A stretch of DNA of 6,640 bases from contig JAKFXU010000162.1 in NCBI GenBank assembly GCA_021731215.1, positions 1 to 6,640 on the forward strand, read 5' to 3'. This document shows positions 1 through 6,462 of this stretch, piece after piece. Position 1 is the first letter of the stretch. Each line of letters starts with the position of its first letter. Made by a program: the position numbers and the translations under genes. This DNA comes from Rhodoferax sp. (lineage in GTDB: Bacteria; Pseudomonadota; Gammaproteobacteria; Burkholderiales; Burkholderiaceae_C). Below the pieces are notes generated by a model that saw nothing but the letters and a program-made list of their open reading frames with translations, was not told the origin of the DNA and did no database searches.

Positions 1-109
1 GCGCGCCAGGGCGGCTCAATCGGGCACGTAGCGCTGTCACCCAAAAGGTGAACTCGTGCGTGGGTACAGAAGTGAGTGTTCATGCGGCCTTGCAAGCGGA
101 AATGAGCGG

Positions 110-145
110 TCAACTGCGGTTTCTAGGTTCAATCAACATGCTCAT
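110..145 (-). other. Tiny reading frame with strong Shine-Dalgarno (11 codons)
   Basis: On the minus strand a near-ideal ribosome binding site AGGAG (152-156) stands six bases before an ATG at 143-145. The frame then encodes only MSMLIEPRNRS before a TGA at 110-112. It lies about 63 bases downstream of the small membrane protein gene on the same strand, so it could be cotranscribed with it. It may be a leader peptide, a genuine microprotein, or the start of a gene broken by a frameshift: another minus-strand frame stays open from this point to the window edge. No family is recognised. The binding site and codons are seen directly; any role is a guess. Confidence 0.25.
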
Positions 146-208
146 TTTTTACTCCTTGAATATCAGTCAAAAACCTGGCCATTTTTTGGACGATGAAGCA
201 ACGCCCGC

Positions 209-400
209 TCATCGTCTTGATGCACCCCTGTAAATCAGGATAAAAATCAGGGTCACAAAAAAGAACAGAAAAAAATTCGGTTGTTTGATCCAGTTGGGCG
301 CATCCTGAGAAACCATTGACGGCGCATAGCGACACCACAACGACCACAATCCGTAATAGATAAAACAGAAAATGACAAATGAAATTAATGCAGTCAGCAT
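209..400 (-). CDS. Small two-helix membrane protein, hypothetical
   Basis: This 63-residue frame starts at ATG 398-400, preceded by AAAGG about six bases upstream, and ends at TGA 209-211. I prefer this start to the longer in-frame one at 460 because of the ribosome binding site and because the hydrophobic segment follows at once. The protein has one hydrophobic stretch at about residues 2-21 and a second at about 43-58 rich in Phe, Leu and Ile. Between them is a polar, Trp-containing loop, and the end is basic (RGASRR). That pattern suggests an inner-membrane hairpin protein with both ends on one side. I do not recognise a family. It is outside the nitrogen operon, because a terminator lies between them. 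The local sequence is more AT-rich than the neighbouring genes. Confidence 0.5.
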   Translation of the reverse strand: MLTALISFVIFCFIYYGLWSLWCRYAPSMVSQDAPNWIKQPNFFLFFFVTLIFILIYRGASRR

Positions 401-569
401 TTCAACCCTTTCAATTTTTACCAAGAAGGATTGTCGCGCGAAGTTGTGACATTTCTCCACCGCGCAGCAAGCTGTCCGACACTTCTTGTCGCAATCAGGA
501 TCAGCCTTCCGGCGTTCGCTGAAAAGCGCATGTCGTGCGGGTTTTCAACGTTGTCCGGTCGTCAGATGC
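401..569. other. Intergenic stretch, no gene seen
   Basis: This stretch lies between the start of the small membrane protein gene and the terminator of the nitrogen operon. It should hold the promoter of the small gene, but I see no convincing -35/-10 pair on the minus strand. No RNA gene or repeat was recognised here. Confidence 0.4.
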
Positions 570-605
570 AAAAAACCCACCGGAGCCAGTGGCTCGGGTG
601 GGTTT
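570..605 (-). terminator. Intrinsic terminator of the porin-glnK-amtB operon
   Basis: A hairpin pairs 573-581 with 597-605 (AAACCCACC with GGTGGGTTT) and 583-587 with 591-595 (GAGCC with GGCTC). There is one G-G mismatch in the stem and an AGT loop at 588-590. Read on the minus strand it is followed by a run of six T (complement of 570-575). It begins about 42 bases after the amtB stop codon, which is a typical position for a Rho-independent terminator closing the leftward operon. Confidence 0.9.
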
Positions 606-647
606 GACGCCTTGGCGGCAACGCTGGTGGGCCCAGCGTGATCCGGC

Positions 648-2060
648 TTAGCGGTTGTAGGCGGTTTCGCCGTGGGAGGTAATGTCGAGCCCTTCGCGCT
701 CGGCTTCCTCGCTCACGCGCAGGCCGATGCTCAGGTCGATGATCTTGAAGGCCAGGAAAGCGACCAGCGCAGACACCGCGATCGTGATGGCGACCGCCTC
801 GGCCTGGATCAGGACCTGGCTGGCGACGGAGAAATCAGCCTTGCCGGTGCCGCCCAGGCTGGGCGCGGTGAACACGCCGGTCAGCAGGGCGCCCAGGATG
901 CCGCCCACGCCGTGCACGCCGAACACGTCCAGCGAGTCGTCGGCACCGAGCATTTTCTTGAGGCCGTTAACACCCCACAGGCAGGCGAAGCCGGCGATCA
1001 GACCGATGACGATGGCGCCCATCGGGCCGACCGAGCCGCACGCCGGGGTGATGGCCACCAAACCGGCCACCGCGCCCGAGGCGGCGCCCAGCATGGAGGC
1101 TTTGCCCTTGGCCAGCGTTTCACCCATGGACCAGGCCAGCACCGCAGCGCCGGTGGCAACCAGGGTGTTGATGAAGGCCAGTGCGGCGCCGCTGTTGGCT
1201 TCCAGGTTGGAGCCGGCGTTGAAGCCAAACCAGCCCACCCACAGCATGGCGGCGCCCACCATGGTCAGCGTCAGGCTGTGCGGCGCCATCGATTCCTTGC
1301 CGTAGCCGATGCGCTTGCCCAGCATGTAGGCGCCCACCAGGCCGGCGACCGCGGCGTTGATGTGCACTACCGTGCCGCCGGCAAAGTCCAGTGCACCTAT
1401 GCCCAGCAGGTAGCCGCCCGCGCCCCAGACCATGTGGGCAATGGGCAGGTAGCAGAAGGTGAACCACAGAACCGAGAACAGCAGCACGGCGGAGAATTTC
1501 ATGCGCTCGGCGAACGAGCCCACGATCAGCGCGCAGGTGATGCCGGCGAAGGTGGCCTGGAACGCAATAAAGACGTATTCGGGCAGCTTGACGCTGGCGG
1601 TGAAGGTGTCGGCCAGCGTGTTGATGTTGACGCCTTGCAGGAACACCTTGCTCAGGTCGGCGATGATCAAACCCTCGCCGCCAAAGGCCAGGCTGTAACC
1701 ATAGACCACCCACAGCACGGTGATGAGCGAGAACACCACCAGCACCTGCATCAGCACCGAGAGCATGTTCTTGGAGCGCACCAGGCCGCCGTAAAACAGC
1801 GCCAGGCCGGGCACGGCCATGAAGATGACCAGCAGCGTGGAAACCATCATCCAGGCCACGTCACCTTTGTTGACGGTGGCCTCGGGTTCGGCGCTGGGCG
1901 CGGCTGCAACAACTGCCGCTGCAGCGGGCGGCGCCTCGGCCGACGGAGTTTCTGTCATGGTCGCGGCGGGTGCGTCCGCGGGGGCGGGTGTTTGCGCCAG
2001 GGCGGCGGCGCCGGTCAGCAGCATCAAACCCAGGGTCAGGGAGGCCAGTAGTTTTTTCAT
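648..2060 (-). CDS. amtB: Ammonium transporter AmtB (Amt/MEP/Rh family)
   Basis: This 470-residue inner-membrane channel conducts ammonium/ammonia when external levels are low; family members are trimers. The start at 2058-2060 gives a signal peptide (MKKLLASLTLGLMLLTG, likely cut after ALA near residue 22). The longer upstream frame overlaps glnK and is not credible. Residues 23-64 form an Ala/Pro-rich low-complexity linker, followed by about 11 membrane segments. By alignment from memory with E. coli AmtB, D225 matches Asp160 and the pore histidines are H233 (VVHINA) and H383 (FGVHG). W212 (HMVWG), F280 and S284 (WFGFNAGS) match the binding-site residues. The tail GLRVSEEAEREGLDITSHGE matches the GlnK-contacting end of the E. 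coli protein. It lies 31 bases after glnK and is followed by a terminator. Function is secure by family. Regulation by the upstream sigma-54 promoter and by GlnK plugging is inferred. Confidence 0.97.
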   Translation of the reverse strand: MKKLLASLTLGLMLLTGAAALAQTPAPADAPAATMTETPSAEAPPAAAAVVAAAPSAEPEATVNKGDVAWMMVSTLLVIFMAVPGLALFYGGLVRSKNMLSVLMQVLVVFSLITVLWVVYGYSLAFGGEGLIIADLSKVFLQGVNINTLADTFTASVKLPEYVFIAFQATFAGITCALIVGSFAERMKFSAVLLFSVLWFTFCYLPIAHMVWGAGGYLLGIGALDFAGGTVVHINAAVAGLVGAYMLGKRIGYGKESMAPHSLTLTMVGAAMLWVGWFGFNAGSNLEANSGAALAFINTLVATGAAVLAWSMGETLAKGKASMLGAASGAVAGLVAITPACGSVGPMGAIVIGLIAGFACLWGVNGLKKMLGADDSLDVFGVHGVGGILGALLTGVFTAPSLGGTGKADFSVASQVLIQAEAVAITIAVSALVAFLAFKIIDLSIGLRVSEEAEREGLDITSHGETAYNR

Positions 2061-2091
2061 GTTGATGTTCCGTGTCGGTGGGGTGCGGGCC

Positions 2092-2454
<363 letters not shown>

Positions 2455-2467
2455 TCAAACGCCGAAC

Positions 2468-3589
2468 TTAAAAACTGTAGATCGCCTGAAGACCGAACGA
2501 TCGTTGAGATTTCGACGATCCTGTTCCTGATGCATTGGCAAAGGAGGAGGCATCCGAAGAGTCGGCTCGAACTTCCGCGCGCAACTCAAGCGCCTTCACC
2601 GGCATGTAGCCCACCGTCAAAGTGGCTTCCTTCCATTTTTGCACCACCCCTGTACGGTAGCCATCCGTATCGTCCAGGTATTCAACACGTCCTGACATGC
2701 GCCATTGCTCATTGATCTGGTAGTTCGCGTACCCCGCAATGCCAGACCACTTCGCAGTGCCGTTGTTGCCTGCCGGTAGCGTTGCATTTTTCTGGGAGCC
2801 ATGGTCATAGTTAACGACGAAAGTCAGTTGCTCGGTGGCGTTGAAAATACCCACCAGGTCGATTAGATTGCGCGTGCCTTCCAGTCCTGTGTCGGTCAGA
2901 CCGCCGACCCGCTCCTTGCCCGTATAACCCTGAACGCCAAGGGAATAGGCTTTGGACGGCGCATAAGTCAGTCCAAGCTCCAGCGTTTTTGCGCTGTTGG
3001 TGTCCTTGAAATTGTCCCATCCGTTGTTGACGCCGGCCATCAGACTCAGCGTATCGTCAACGGCATAGGTGGCGCGAACGCCGGTGTGCGTGAATGGAAT
3101 GGCGTAGCCAAAGAGAATCGAGCGGGAAAAGTTGGGGTTGGCCGAGCTTTTGATCACTTCGGCGCCTGCCATGGTCACGAACTTGCCGCCAATGATGGTC
3201 CATGGCCCTGTGGCGTACTGGACGAACGCCTGAGTCAGGTCGATCTTGTCCTTTTTGCCGAATCCCAGGCCGTAGGCGTTGATGACGTCGGCATCCCGGC
3301 CGCCCGTCACATTGAGTAAGCCACCCAAACCCTCCTTGGGCTGCTTGGCCAGGGTTAGTGCCAACTGCTGCAGGGCTGCACCTTTTTCCTTCAGGTCAAA
3401 CACCCGGCTTGCGGTACCGCTAGTGAATGCGTTGCTCTGTGAAAGCCGGTTATAAGAAGCGTCGACATAGCCACTGAATTCCCATCCGCTTTCAGCCCCA
3501 ATGGCATGGGCATGCCCAGGGGTTTGGGCAAATGCCGTGCCAGCAAGCAGTGTGCCCAGGATGAGTGCGGGTTTTGCGTTCAGCTTCAT
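2468..3589 (-). CDS. Outer-membrane beta-barrel porin, BBP2 (OmpL-like) family
   Basis: This is a 373-residue outer-membrane protein. The start at 3587-3589 is supported by GGAG six bases upstream; longer in-frame starts run into the promoter region. A classic signal peptide follows (MKLNAKPALILGTLLAGTAFA, cut between A21 and Q22). The mature part has alternating aromatic and polar strands and many Gly-Tyr motifs. It has segments typical of the putative beta-barrel porin-2 family, such as FSGYVDASYN near the start and a GAEVIKSSANPNFSRSILF stretch with TG..RATY after it. The last residues, AIYSF, give the terminal Phe needed for barrel insertion. It is the first gene of the sigma-54-controlled unit with glnK and amtB, so it probably admits ammonium or a small nitrogen compound under nitrogen limitation. 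That substrate is inferred only from context. A TorF-type porin is an alternative family label. Confidence 0.88.
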   Translation of the reverse strand: MKLNAKPALILGTLLAGTAFAQTPGHAHAIGAESGWEFSGYVDASYNRLSQSNAFTSGTASRVFDLKEKGAALQQLALTLAKQPKEGLGGLLNVTGGRDADVINAYGLGFGKKDKIDLTQAFVQYATGPWTIIGGKFVTMAGAEVIKSSANPNFSRSILFGYAIPFTHTGVRATYAVDDTLSLMAGVNNGWDNFKDTNSAKTLELGLTYAPSKAYSLGVQGYTGKERVGGLTDTGLEGTRNLIDLVGIFNATEQLTFVVNYDHGSQKNATLPAGNNGTAKWSGIAGYANYQINEQWRMSGRVEYLDDTDGYRTGVVQKWKEATLTVGYMPVKALELRAEVRADSSDASSFANASGTGSSKSQRSFGLQAIYSF

Positions 3590-3626
3590 TAAGTACTCCA
3601 ACATGGTTAAGGGGATACAACCCTCT

Positions 3627-3642
3627 AGCATGGACCGTGCCA
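3627..3642 (-). promoter_or_regulatory. Sigma-54 promoter of the porin-glnK-amtB operon
   Basis: Read on the minus strand this is TGGCACGGTCCATGCT, against the consensus TGGCACG-N4-TTGCW. The -24 GG and -12 GC have exactly the required 10-base spacing; the only core mismatch is one T to A. The predicted start is an A opposite base 3616. This leaves a 27-base leader with the porin ribosome binding site. RpoN promoters need an activator bound upstream; NtrC is the natural candidate given the genes controlled. Confidence 0.85.
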
Positions 3643-3716
3643 GATGCTGCGTTAACTTTCTCACCAAGACTCGCAGCACCTCTGTGCACCAATTCAAGTG
3701 GCTTGCGTTAAGATGT

Positions 3717-3732
3717 CTGTATAAAAATACAG
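3717..3732 (+). promoter_or_regulatory. LexA (SOS) box upstream of comM
   Basis: CTGTATAAAAATACAG is a perfect CTGT-N8-ACAG operator with an AT-rich centre and six-base inverted arms (CTGTAT and ATACAG). It matches the LexA consensus used by beta- and gammaproteobacteria. It ends 68 bases before the comM start and overlaps a possible -10 (TATAAA, 3720-3725), which would fit repression of comM. No good -35 is visible. It also sits about 100-116 bases upstream of the predicted sigma-54 start on the other strand. The exact match is seen; the regulated gene is inferred. Confidence 0.7.
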
Positions 3733-3734
3733 TT

Positions 3735-3751
3735 GGCATCATGCTGGTGCG
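3735..3751. promoter_or_regulatory. Putative NtrC binding site, proximal
   Basis: GGCATCATGCTGGTGCG compares with the NtrC dyad TGCACCA-N3-TGGTGCA and matches 11 of its 14 specified bases, with the right half almost perfect. Its centre is about 127 bases upstream of the predicted sigma-54 start, a normal enhancer distance. The site is inferred from consensus and context. Confidence 0.55.
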
Positions 3752-3775
3752 TTTTGGCTTGGTGCTGCTTTCTTG

Positions 3776-3792
3776 TGCACCATTTTGGAGAG
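3776..3792. promoter_or_regulatory. Putative NtrC binding site, distal
   Basis: TGCACCATTTTGGAGAG has a perfect left half TGCACCA and a partial right half (TGG.G..), again 11 of 14 specified bases. Its centre is 41 bases, about four helical turns, from the proximal site, and about 168 bases upstream of the sigma-54 start. It overlaps the comM ribosome binding region (GGAG/AGGA at 3787-3794), so part of the resemblance may be coincidental. Confidence 0.4.
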
Positions 3793-3800
3793 GAATCCTC

Positions 3801-5336
3801 ATGAGTCTGTCTTTGGTGCAAAGCCGTGCCCTGCTCGGTCTGGAGGCGGCAGCGGTCACGGTCGAGGTGCATCTGGCCAATGGCCTGCCCAGCTTCACGC
3901 TGGTGGGCTTGGCCGACGTGGAAGTCAAGGAGGCTAGAGAGCGGGTGCGTTCGGCCATTCAGAACTCCGGGCTGGAGTTTCCGCACAACAAGCGCATCAC
4001 CGTCAACCTGGCGCCGGCCGACCTGCCCAAGGACTCCGGGCGCTTTGATTTGCCGATTGCGTTGGGCATTCTGGCCGCCAGCGGGCAGATCGACGCGGCC
4101 CGGCTGGCCGGCCACGAATTTGCCGGCGAGCTGTCGCTGTCGGGCGAGTTGCGCCCGGTGCGCGGCGCGCTGGCCATGAGTCTGGCGCTGCACGCCGGGC
4201 GCGTGCTGACCCAATTGGTGCTGCCGCCCGACAGTGCCGAAGAAGCGGCGCTGGTGCCCGGCGCCCAGGTCTACCGGGCGCGCCATTTGCTCGACGTGGT
4301 GCAGCATTTTTTACCGCAGGCGGCCGACGCGCCGCCGGCCGAGCCGGCGTCCGGCTGGTCGCGCATCACGGCCCAGCCGCAAACCGAGCTCGCCCACTAC
4401 CCGGACCTGGCCGATGTCAAGGGCCAGCTCGGGCCCAAGCGCGCGCTGGAGATTGCCGCTGCCGGCGGCCACAGCCTGCTGATGATGGGGCCGCCGGGCG
4501 CGGGCAAGTCGATGCTGGCGCAGCGCTTTGCCGGGCTGCTGCCGGCCATGACCACCGATGAAGCGCTGCAAAGCGCGGCCGTGGCCAGTTTGGGCGGGCG
4601 CTTTTCGCTGGCGCGCTGGGCCCAGCGCCCGACCTGCAGCCCGCACCATACCGCCAGCGCGGTGGCGCTGGTGGGCGGCGGCTCGCCGCCGCGGCCGGGC
4701 GAAATCTCGCTGGCGCACCATGGCGTGCTGTTTCTGGATGAACTGCCCGAGTTTCCGCGCGCCGCGCTGGAAGCGCTGCGCGAGCCGCTGGAGTCGGGTT
4801 CGATCACGATTTCGCGCGCGGCCCGCCGGGCCGAGTTCCCGGCCCGCTTTCAGTTGATCGGCGCCATGAACCCCTGCCCCTGCGGCTATCTGGGGTCGGC
4901 GCAAAAGGCCTGCCGCTGCACGCCGGACCAGGTGGCGCGCTACCAGAGCAAGCTCAGCGGCCCGTTGATTGACCGCATTGACCTGCACGTGGAGGTGCCG
5001 GCGGTGCTGCCGGCTGATCTGCTGCAAGCCGCGCCGGGTGAAGCCAGCGCCGCCATTCGCGCGCGCTGCACGGCGGCGCGGGAGCGTGCCATGGCGCGCC
5101 AGGGCAAGGCGAACCAGGCGCTGCAAGGCCAGGAAATCGATCTGCACGTGCTGCTCGACCAGGCCGCCGCCAAGTTTCTCCACCTCGCCGCCGAGCGCCT
5201 GGGCTGGTCGGCCCGCAGCACGCACCGCGCTTTGAAGGTGGCGCGCAGCATCGCCGACCTGGCCGGCGCGCACAGCACCCAGGTGACGCACCTGGCCGAG
5301 GCCCTGCAATACCGGCGCGCGCTGCGCAGCACGTAA
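3801..5336 (+). CDS. comM: YifB/ComM AAA+ ATPase, Mg-chelatase-like branch-migration helicase
   Basis: This 511-residue cytoplasmic ATPase is close to the family's usual length of about 505. ComM proteins form hexameric helicases that promote branch migration when incoming single-stranded DNA is integrated during natural transformation. The N-terminal Lon-protease-like domain (about 1-170) includes NGLPSFTLVGLADVEVKEA and KRITVNLAPADLPKDSGRFD. The ATPase domain carries Walker A GPPGAGKS (230-237), Walker B VLFLDE (309-314) and the family signature PHHTASAVALVGGG (281-294). Four cysteines, C359, C361, C371 and C373, could bind zinc. The C-terminal domain (about 400-511) has GWSARSTHRALKVARSIADL. 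AGGA six bases upstream of ATG 3801 fixes the start; a longer frame from 3501 reads through the intergenic region and is rejected. It is divergent from the porin. A LexA box upstream suggests SOS control. It is not a magnesium chelatase despite older naming. Confidence 0.95.
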   Translation: MSLSLVQSRALLGLEAAAVTVEVHLANGLPSFTLVGLADVEVKEARERVRSAIQNSGLEFPHNKRITVNLAPADLPKDSGRFDLPIALGILAASGQIDAARLAGHEFAGELSLSGELRPVRGALAMSLALHAGRVLTQLVLPPDSAEEAALVPGAQVYRARHLLDVVQHFLPQAADAPPAEPASGWSRITAQPQTELAHYPDLADVKGQLGPKRALEIAAAGGHSLLMMGPPGAGKSMLAQRFAGLLPAMTTDEALQSAAVASLGGRFSLARWAQRPTCSPHHTASAVALVGGGSPPRPGEISLAHHGVLFLDELPEFPRAALEALREPLESGSITISRAARRAEFPARFQLIGAMNPCPCGYLGSAQKACRCTPDQVARYQSKLSGPLIDRIDLHVEVPAVLPADLLQAAPGEASAAIRARCTAARERAMARQGKANQALQGQEIDLHVLLDQAAAKFLHLAAERLGWSARSTHRALKVARSIADLAGAHSTQVTHLAEALQYRRALRST

Positions 5337-5427
5337 ACTTGCCCTCATCCCAACTCCCAGCGTCAGCCCCACCATGCGCTTGCCAACTGCGGTGAGTGCG
5401 AACCGGCAAAGGACCAGTCACCGCCCC
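5337..5427. other. Junction between comM and the defence-gene remnants
   Basis: No terminator hairpin is visible after comM and no clear promoter precedes the next gene, so read-through from comM is possible. An in-frame ATG at 5374 could extend the following frame by 18 codons. It lacks a ribosome binding site, and the added residues do not resemble the family start. Confidence 0.4.
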
Positions 5428-6027
5428 ATGAACCTCGTCAAGTCCAAACAACGCGTTGCCGACCACGGCGAGGTCTTCACGCCTGCATGGATGGTCGAGG
5501 CCATGCTTGACCTGGTGAAGGACGAGACTGAACGCATGACGGTTTATCAGAACGGCGGAACGGGTTACGCTGCCCGAGACGAGGTTGAGACCGGCACTGA
5601 GCTAATCGACAAATGGAAAATTTATGTGGGCCGCGCTGCGCCGGGCACCGGCAACCGCGACACCTACCCGCACCGCATCCTCAGCACGCCTTTCATTGGC
5701 GAGCCGGGCAGCATTTGTTCCGAAACCTACTTGTGCATTGGCCCATTCGACACCCAGGCCGAGGCCGAAAGCGCCTTGTCCTACCTCTCCTGTCGGCTGA
5801 CGCGTCTGTTGATTCTCCTGCACAAGCCATCCCAGGACACCACGCGCAAGGTTTACACCTTCGTGCCCACGCAGGATTGGACCAAGCGCTGGACGGACGA
5901 AGACCTGTATGCCAAATATGGCATCTCACAAAGCGAGATCGAATTCATCGAGAAGGTGGTCCGCCCGATGGATCTGACCAGTGACCTGTTTGGTGATGTT
6001 GCTATTGACGAAAATGACGATGCGTAA
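5428..6027 (+). pseudogene. Eco57I-like restriction-modification methylase, internally deleted
   Basis: The frame encodes 199 residues. Residues 1-37 (MNLVKSKQRVADHGEVFTPAWMVEAMLDLVK and on to ETERM) match the conserved start of Eco57I-type methylase/restriction proteins. In those proteins the AdoMet motif (PACGSGNFL-like) and later NPPY should follow. Here the frame instead jumps at about 5534-5541 to what looks like the C-terminal target-recognition end: VYQNGGTGYAARDEV, WKIYVGRAAPG, ETYLCIGPF, RKVYTFVPTQDW and EFIEKVVRPMDL. Full-length relatives are several hundred residues, so the whole catalytic core is absent and no methyltransferase activity is expected. The deletion kept the frame. 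The start at 5428 is chosen from family similarity; AAAGGA lies 14 bases upstream, which is rather far. The gene overlaps the next frame by 8 bases. Family assignment is from memory of related sequences. Confidence 0.72.
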
Positions 6028-6106
6028 ACTCACCATCGAGGAAATCCTCACCCCCAAGCCCGAAGCGCTCTTTGGGCGCGTGGTTAGCCAATCTTCGGAG
6101 TCGGCC

Positions 6107-6131
6107 ATTCTCCACCCGACGGGTGGAGAAT
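6107..6131. repeat. Palindromic hairpin A, 11-base arms
   Basis: ATTCTCCACCC (6107-6117) pairs perfectly with 6121-6131 around a three-base loop GAC. The centre has the form CCC-NNN-GGG and is read in frame as H-P-T-G-G. It is the first of three similar palindromes within about 110 bases. Confidence 0.85.
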
Positions 6132-6156
6132 CTGCAGTGGCCATGATCAAACAGAA

Positions 6157-6183
6157 AATTTCACGCCCATTGGGCGTGAAATT
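6157..6183. repeat. Palindromic hairpin B, 12-base arms
   Basis: AATTTCACGCCC (6157-6168) pairs perfectly with 6172-6183 around the loop ATT. It has the same CCC-NNN-GGG centre, read in frame as R-P-L-G-V. Confidence 0.85.
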
Positions 6184-6184
6184 G

Positions 6185-6232
6185 GCCGATGCAGGAAATC
6201 AGTACCCAGCGGGTACCGAATCTCTGCACGGC
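6185..6232. repeat. Palindromic hairpin C, compound stem
   Basis: The inner stem GTACCC (6202-6207) pairs with GGGTAC (6211-6216) around the loop AGC, again CCC-NNN-GGG and read as Y-P-A-G-T. An outer stem pairs TGCAG (6190-6194) with CTGCA (6224-6228) and GCCG (6185-6188) with CGGC (6229-6232). A partly paired internal segment lies between them. Confidence 0.7.
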
Positions 6233-6291
6233 TTCGCGCCGCAGCTCACCTGGTCGCATTACCGCGCCCTGATGCGGTTGGAGAGCAAACC

Positions 6292-6462
6292 GTGAAGCCG
6301 CTGGAGAAATTCTTTACAGAAGACCCCAAGTGGCACGAAAAAATCGGCGCTATTTACGCCTTGCTGGAGCGCGTCAAGATCAGCGAGGAGCAGTCGGGTG
6401 ATGTGCTGCACTTGCGCAAGCTCAACCGCATTCTCTCGGTGCACGCCTCGACCGCCATTGAA
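6292..6462 (+). pseudogene. Fic-family protein, 5' part, interrupted by insertion
   Basis: Translation begins at GTG 6292, which overlaps the previous stop as GTGA; GGAG at 6280-6283 lies eight bases upstream. The residues MKPLEKFFTEDPKWHEKI, the helix IYALLERVKISEE, then LRKLNRILSVHASTAIE match the N-terminal region of Fic-domain proteins. In these proteins STAIEGN is a conserved element ahead of the catalytic HPFxxGNGR loop. The match stops right after the Glu codon (6460-6462), where the MITE-like element begins. Read-through into the element adds about 20 unrelated residues and stops at TGA 6523-6525. Fic enzymes usually AMPylate target proteins, and many sit in toxin-antitoxin or defence islands. 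The catalytic part is not in the window and may continue beyond base 6640. As it stands this copy cannot make a full protein. Confidence 0.75.
6458..6462. repeat. Left target-site duplication TTGAA
   Basis: TTGAA directly precedes the left inverted repeat and is repeated at 6636-6640 directly after the right inverted repeat. The bases are part of the Ile-Glu codons of fic. Confidence 0.7.

Larger units (their letters stand above)
6020..6295 (+). pseudogene. Composite short frame ending in a broken DUF1016/YhcG-type segment
   Basis: The frame encodes about 91 residues from ATG 6020 (an ATG at 6014 is also possible) and overlaps the preceding gene by 8 bases. It appears to have three parts. 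The first is an N-terminal MRKLTIEEILTPKPEA, which resembles starts of restriction-island proteins, though I cannot name the family firmly. The second is a middle portion (6103-6232) built on three palindromic hairpins that encode P-x-G motifs (HPTGG, RPLGV, YPAGT). The third is FAPQLTWSHYRALMR, which resembles the conserved helix of the DUF1016 N-terminal domain of PDDEXK nuclease-like proteins. That domain would normally continue for well over 100 residues, but the frame stops after LESKP. The stop overlaps the next start as GTGA. It may be a remnant left by deletion, or a small protein that is still translated. Confidence 0.45.

Noticed and set aside
48..233. A 61-residue plus-strand frame at the left edge
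   Set aside because: There is no ribosome binding site, no recognisable domain, and it overlaps the more plausible minus-strand small genes.
672..2051. A 459-residue open frame on the plus strand opposite amtB
   Set aside because: It is antisense to a clearly identified AmtB. The composition is that of a GC-rich shadow frame (many Gly, Gln, His, Arg), with no recognisable domain.
3685..3701. Third NtrC-like site starting TGCACCA
   Set aside because: Only the left half matches; the expected TGGTGCA right half is absent, so it is no more than a half-site.
3501..3800. Longer comM start giving 611 residues
   Set aside because: It would run through the porin start, the sigma-54 promoter and the LexA box. 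ATG 3801 has a good ribosome binding site and matches the family N-terminus.
3590..3958. Longer porin start giving 496 residues
   Set aside because: It would cover the promoter region and the start of comM. The start at 3589 has a ribosome binding site and begins a clean signal peptide.
4311..5375. A 354-residue minus-strand frame opposite comM
   Set aside because: It is a shadow of the high-GC comM gene: Arg/Ala/Gly-rich, with no family features, while comM itself has all its motifs.
6107..6183. Intrinsic terminators within the composite frame
   Set aside because: Hairpins A and B lack a following T-run on either strand and lie inside an open reading frame.
6107..6232. CRISPR-like array
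   Set aside because: The three palindromes differ in sequence and are not direct repeats with uniform spacers, and no cas genes are visible.
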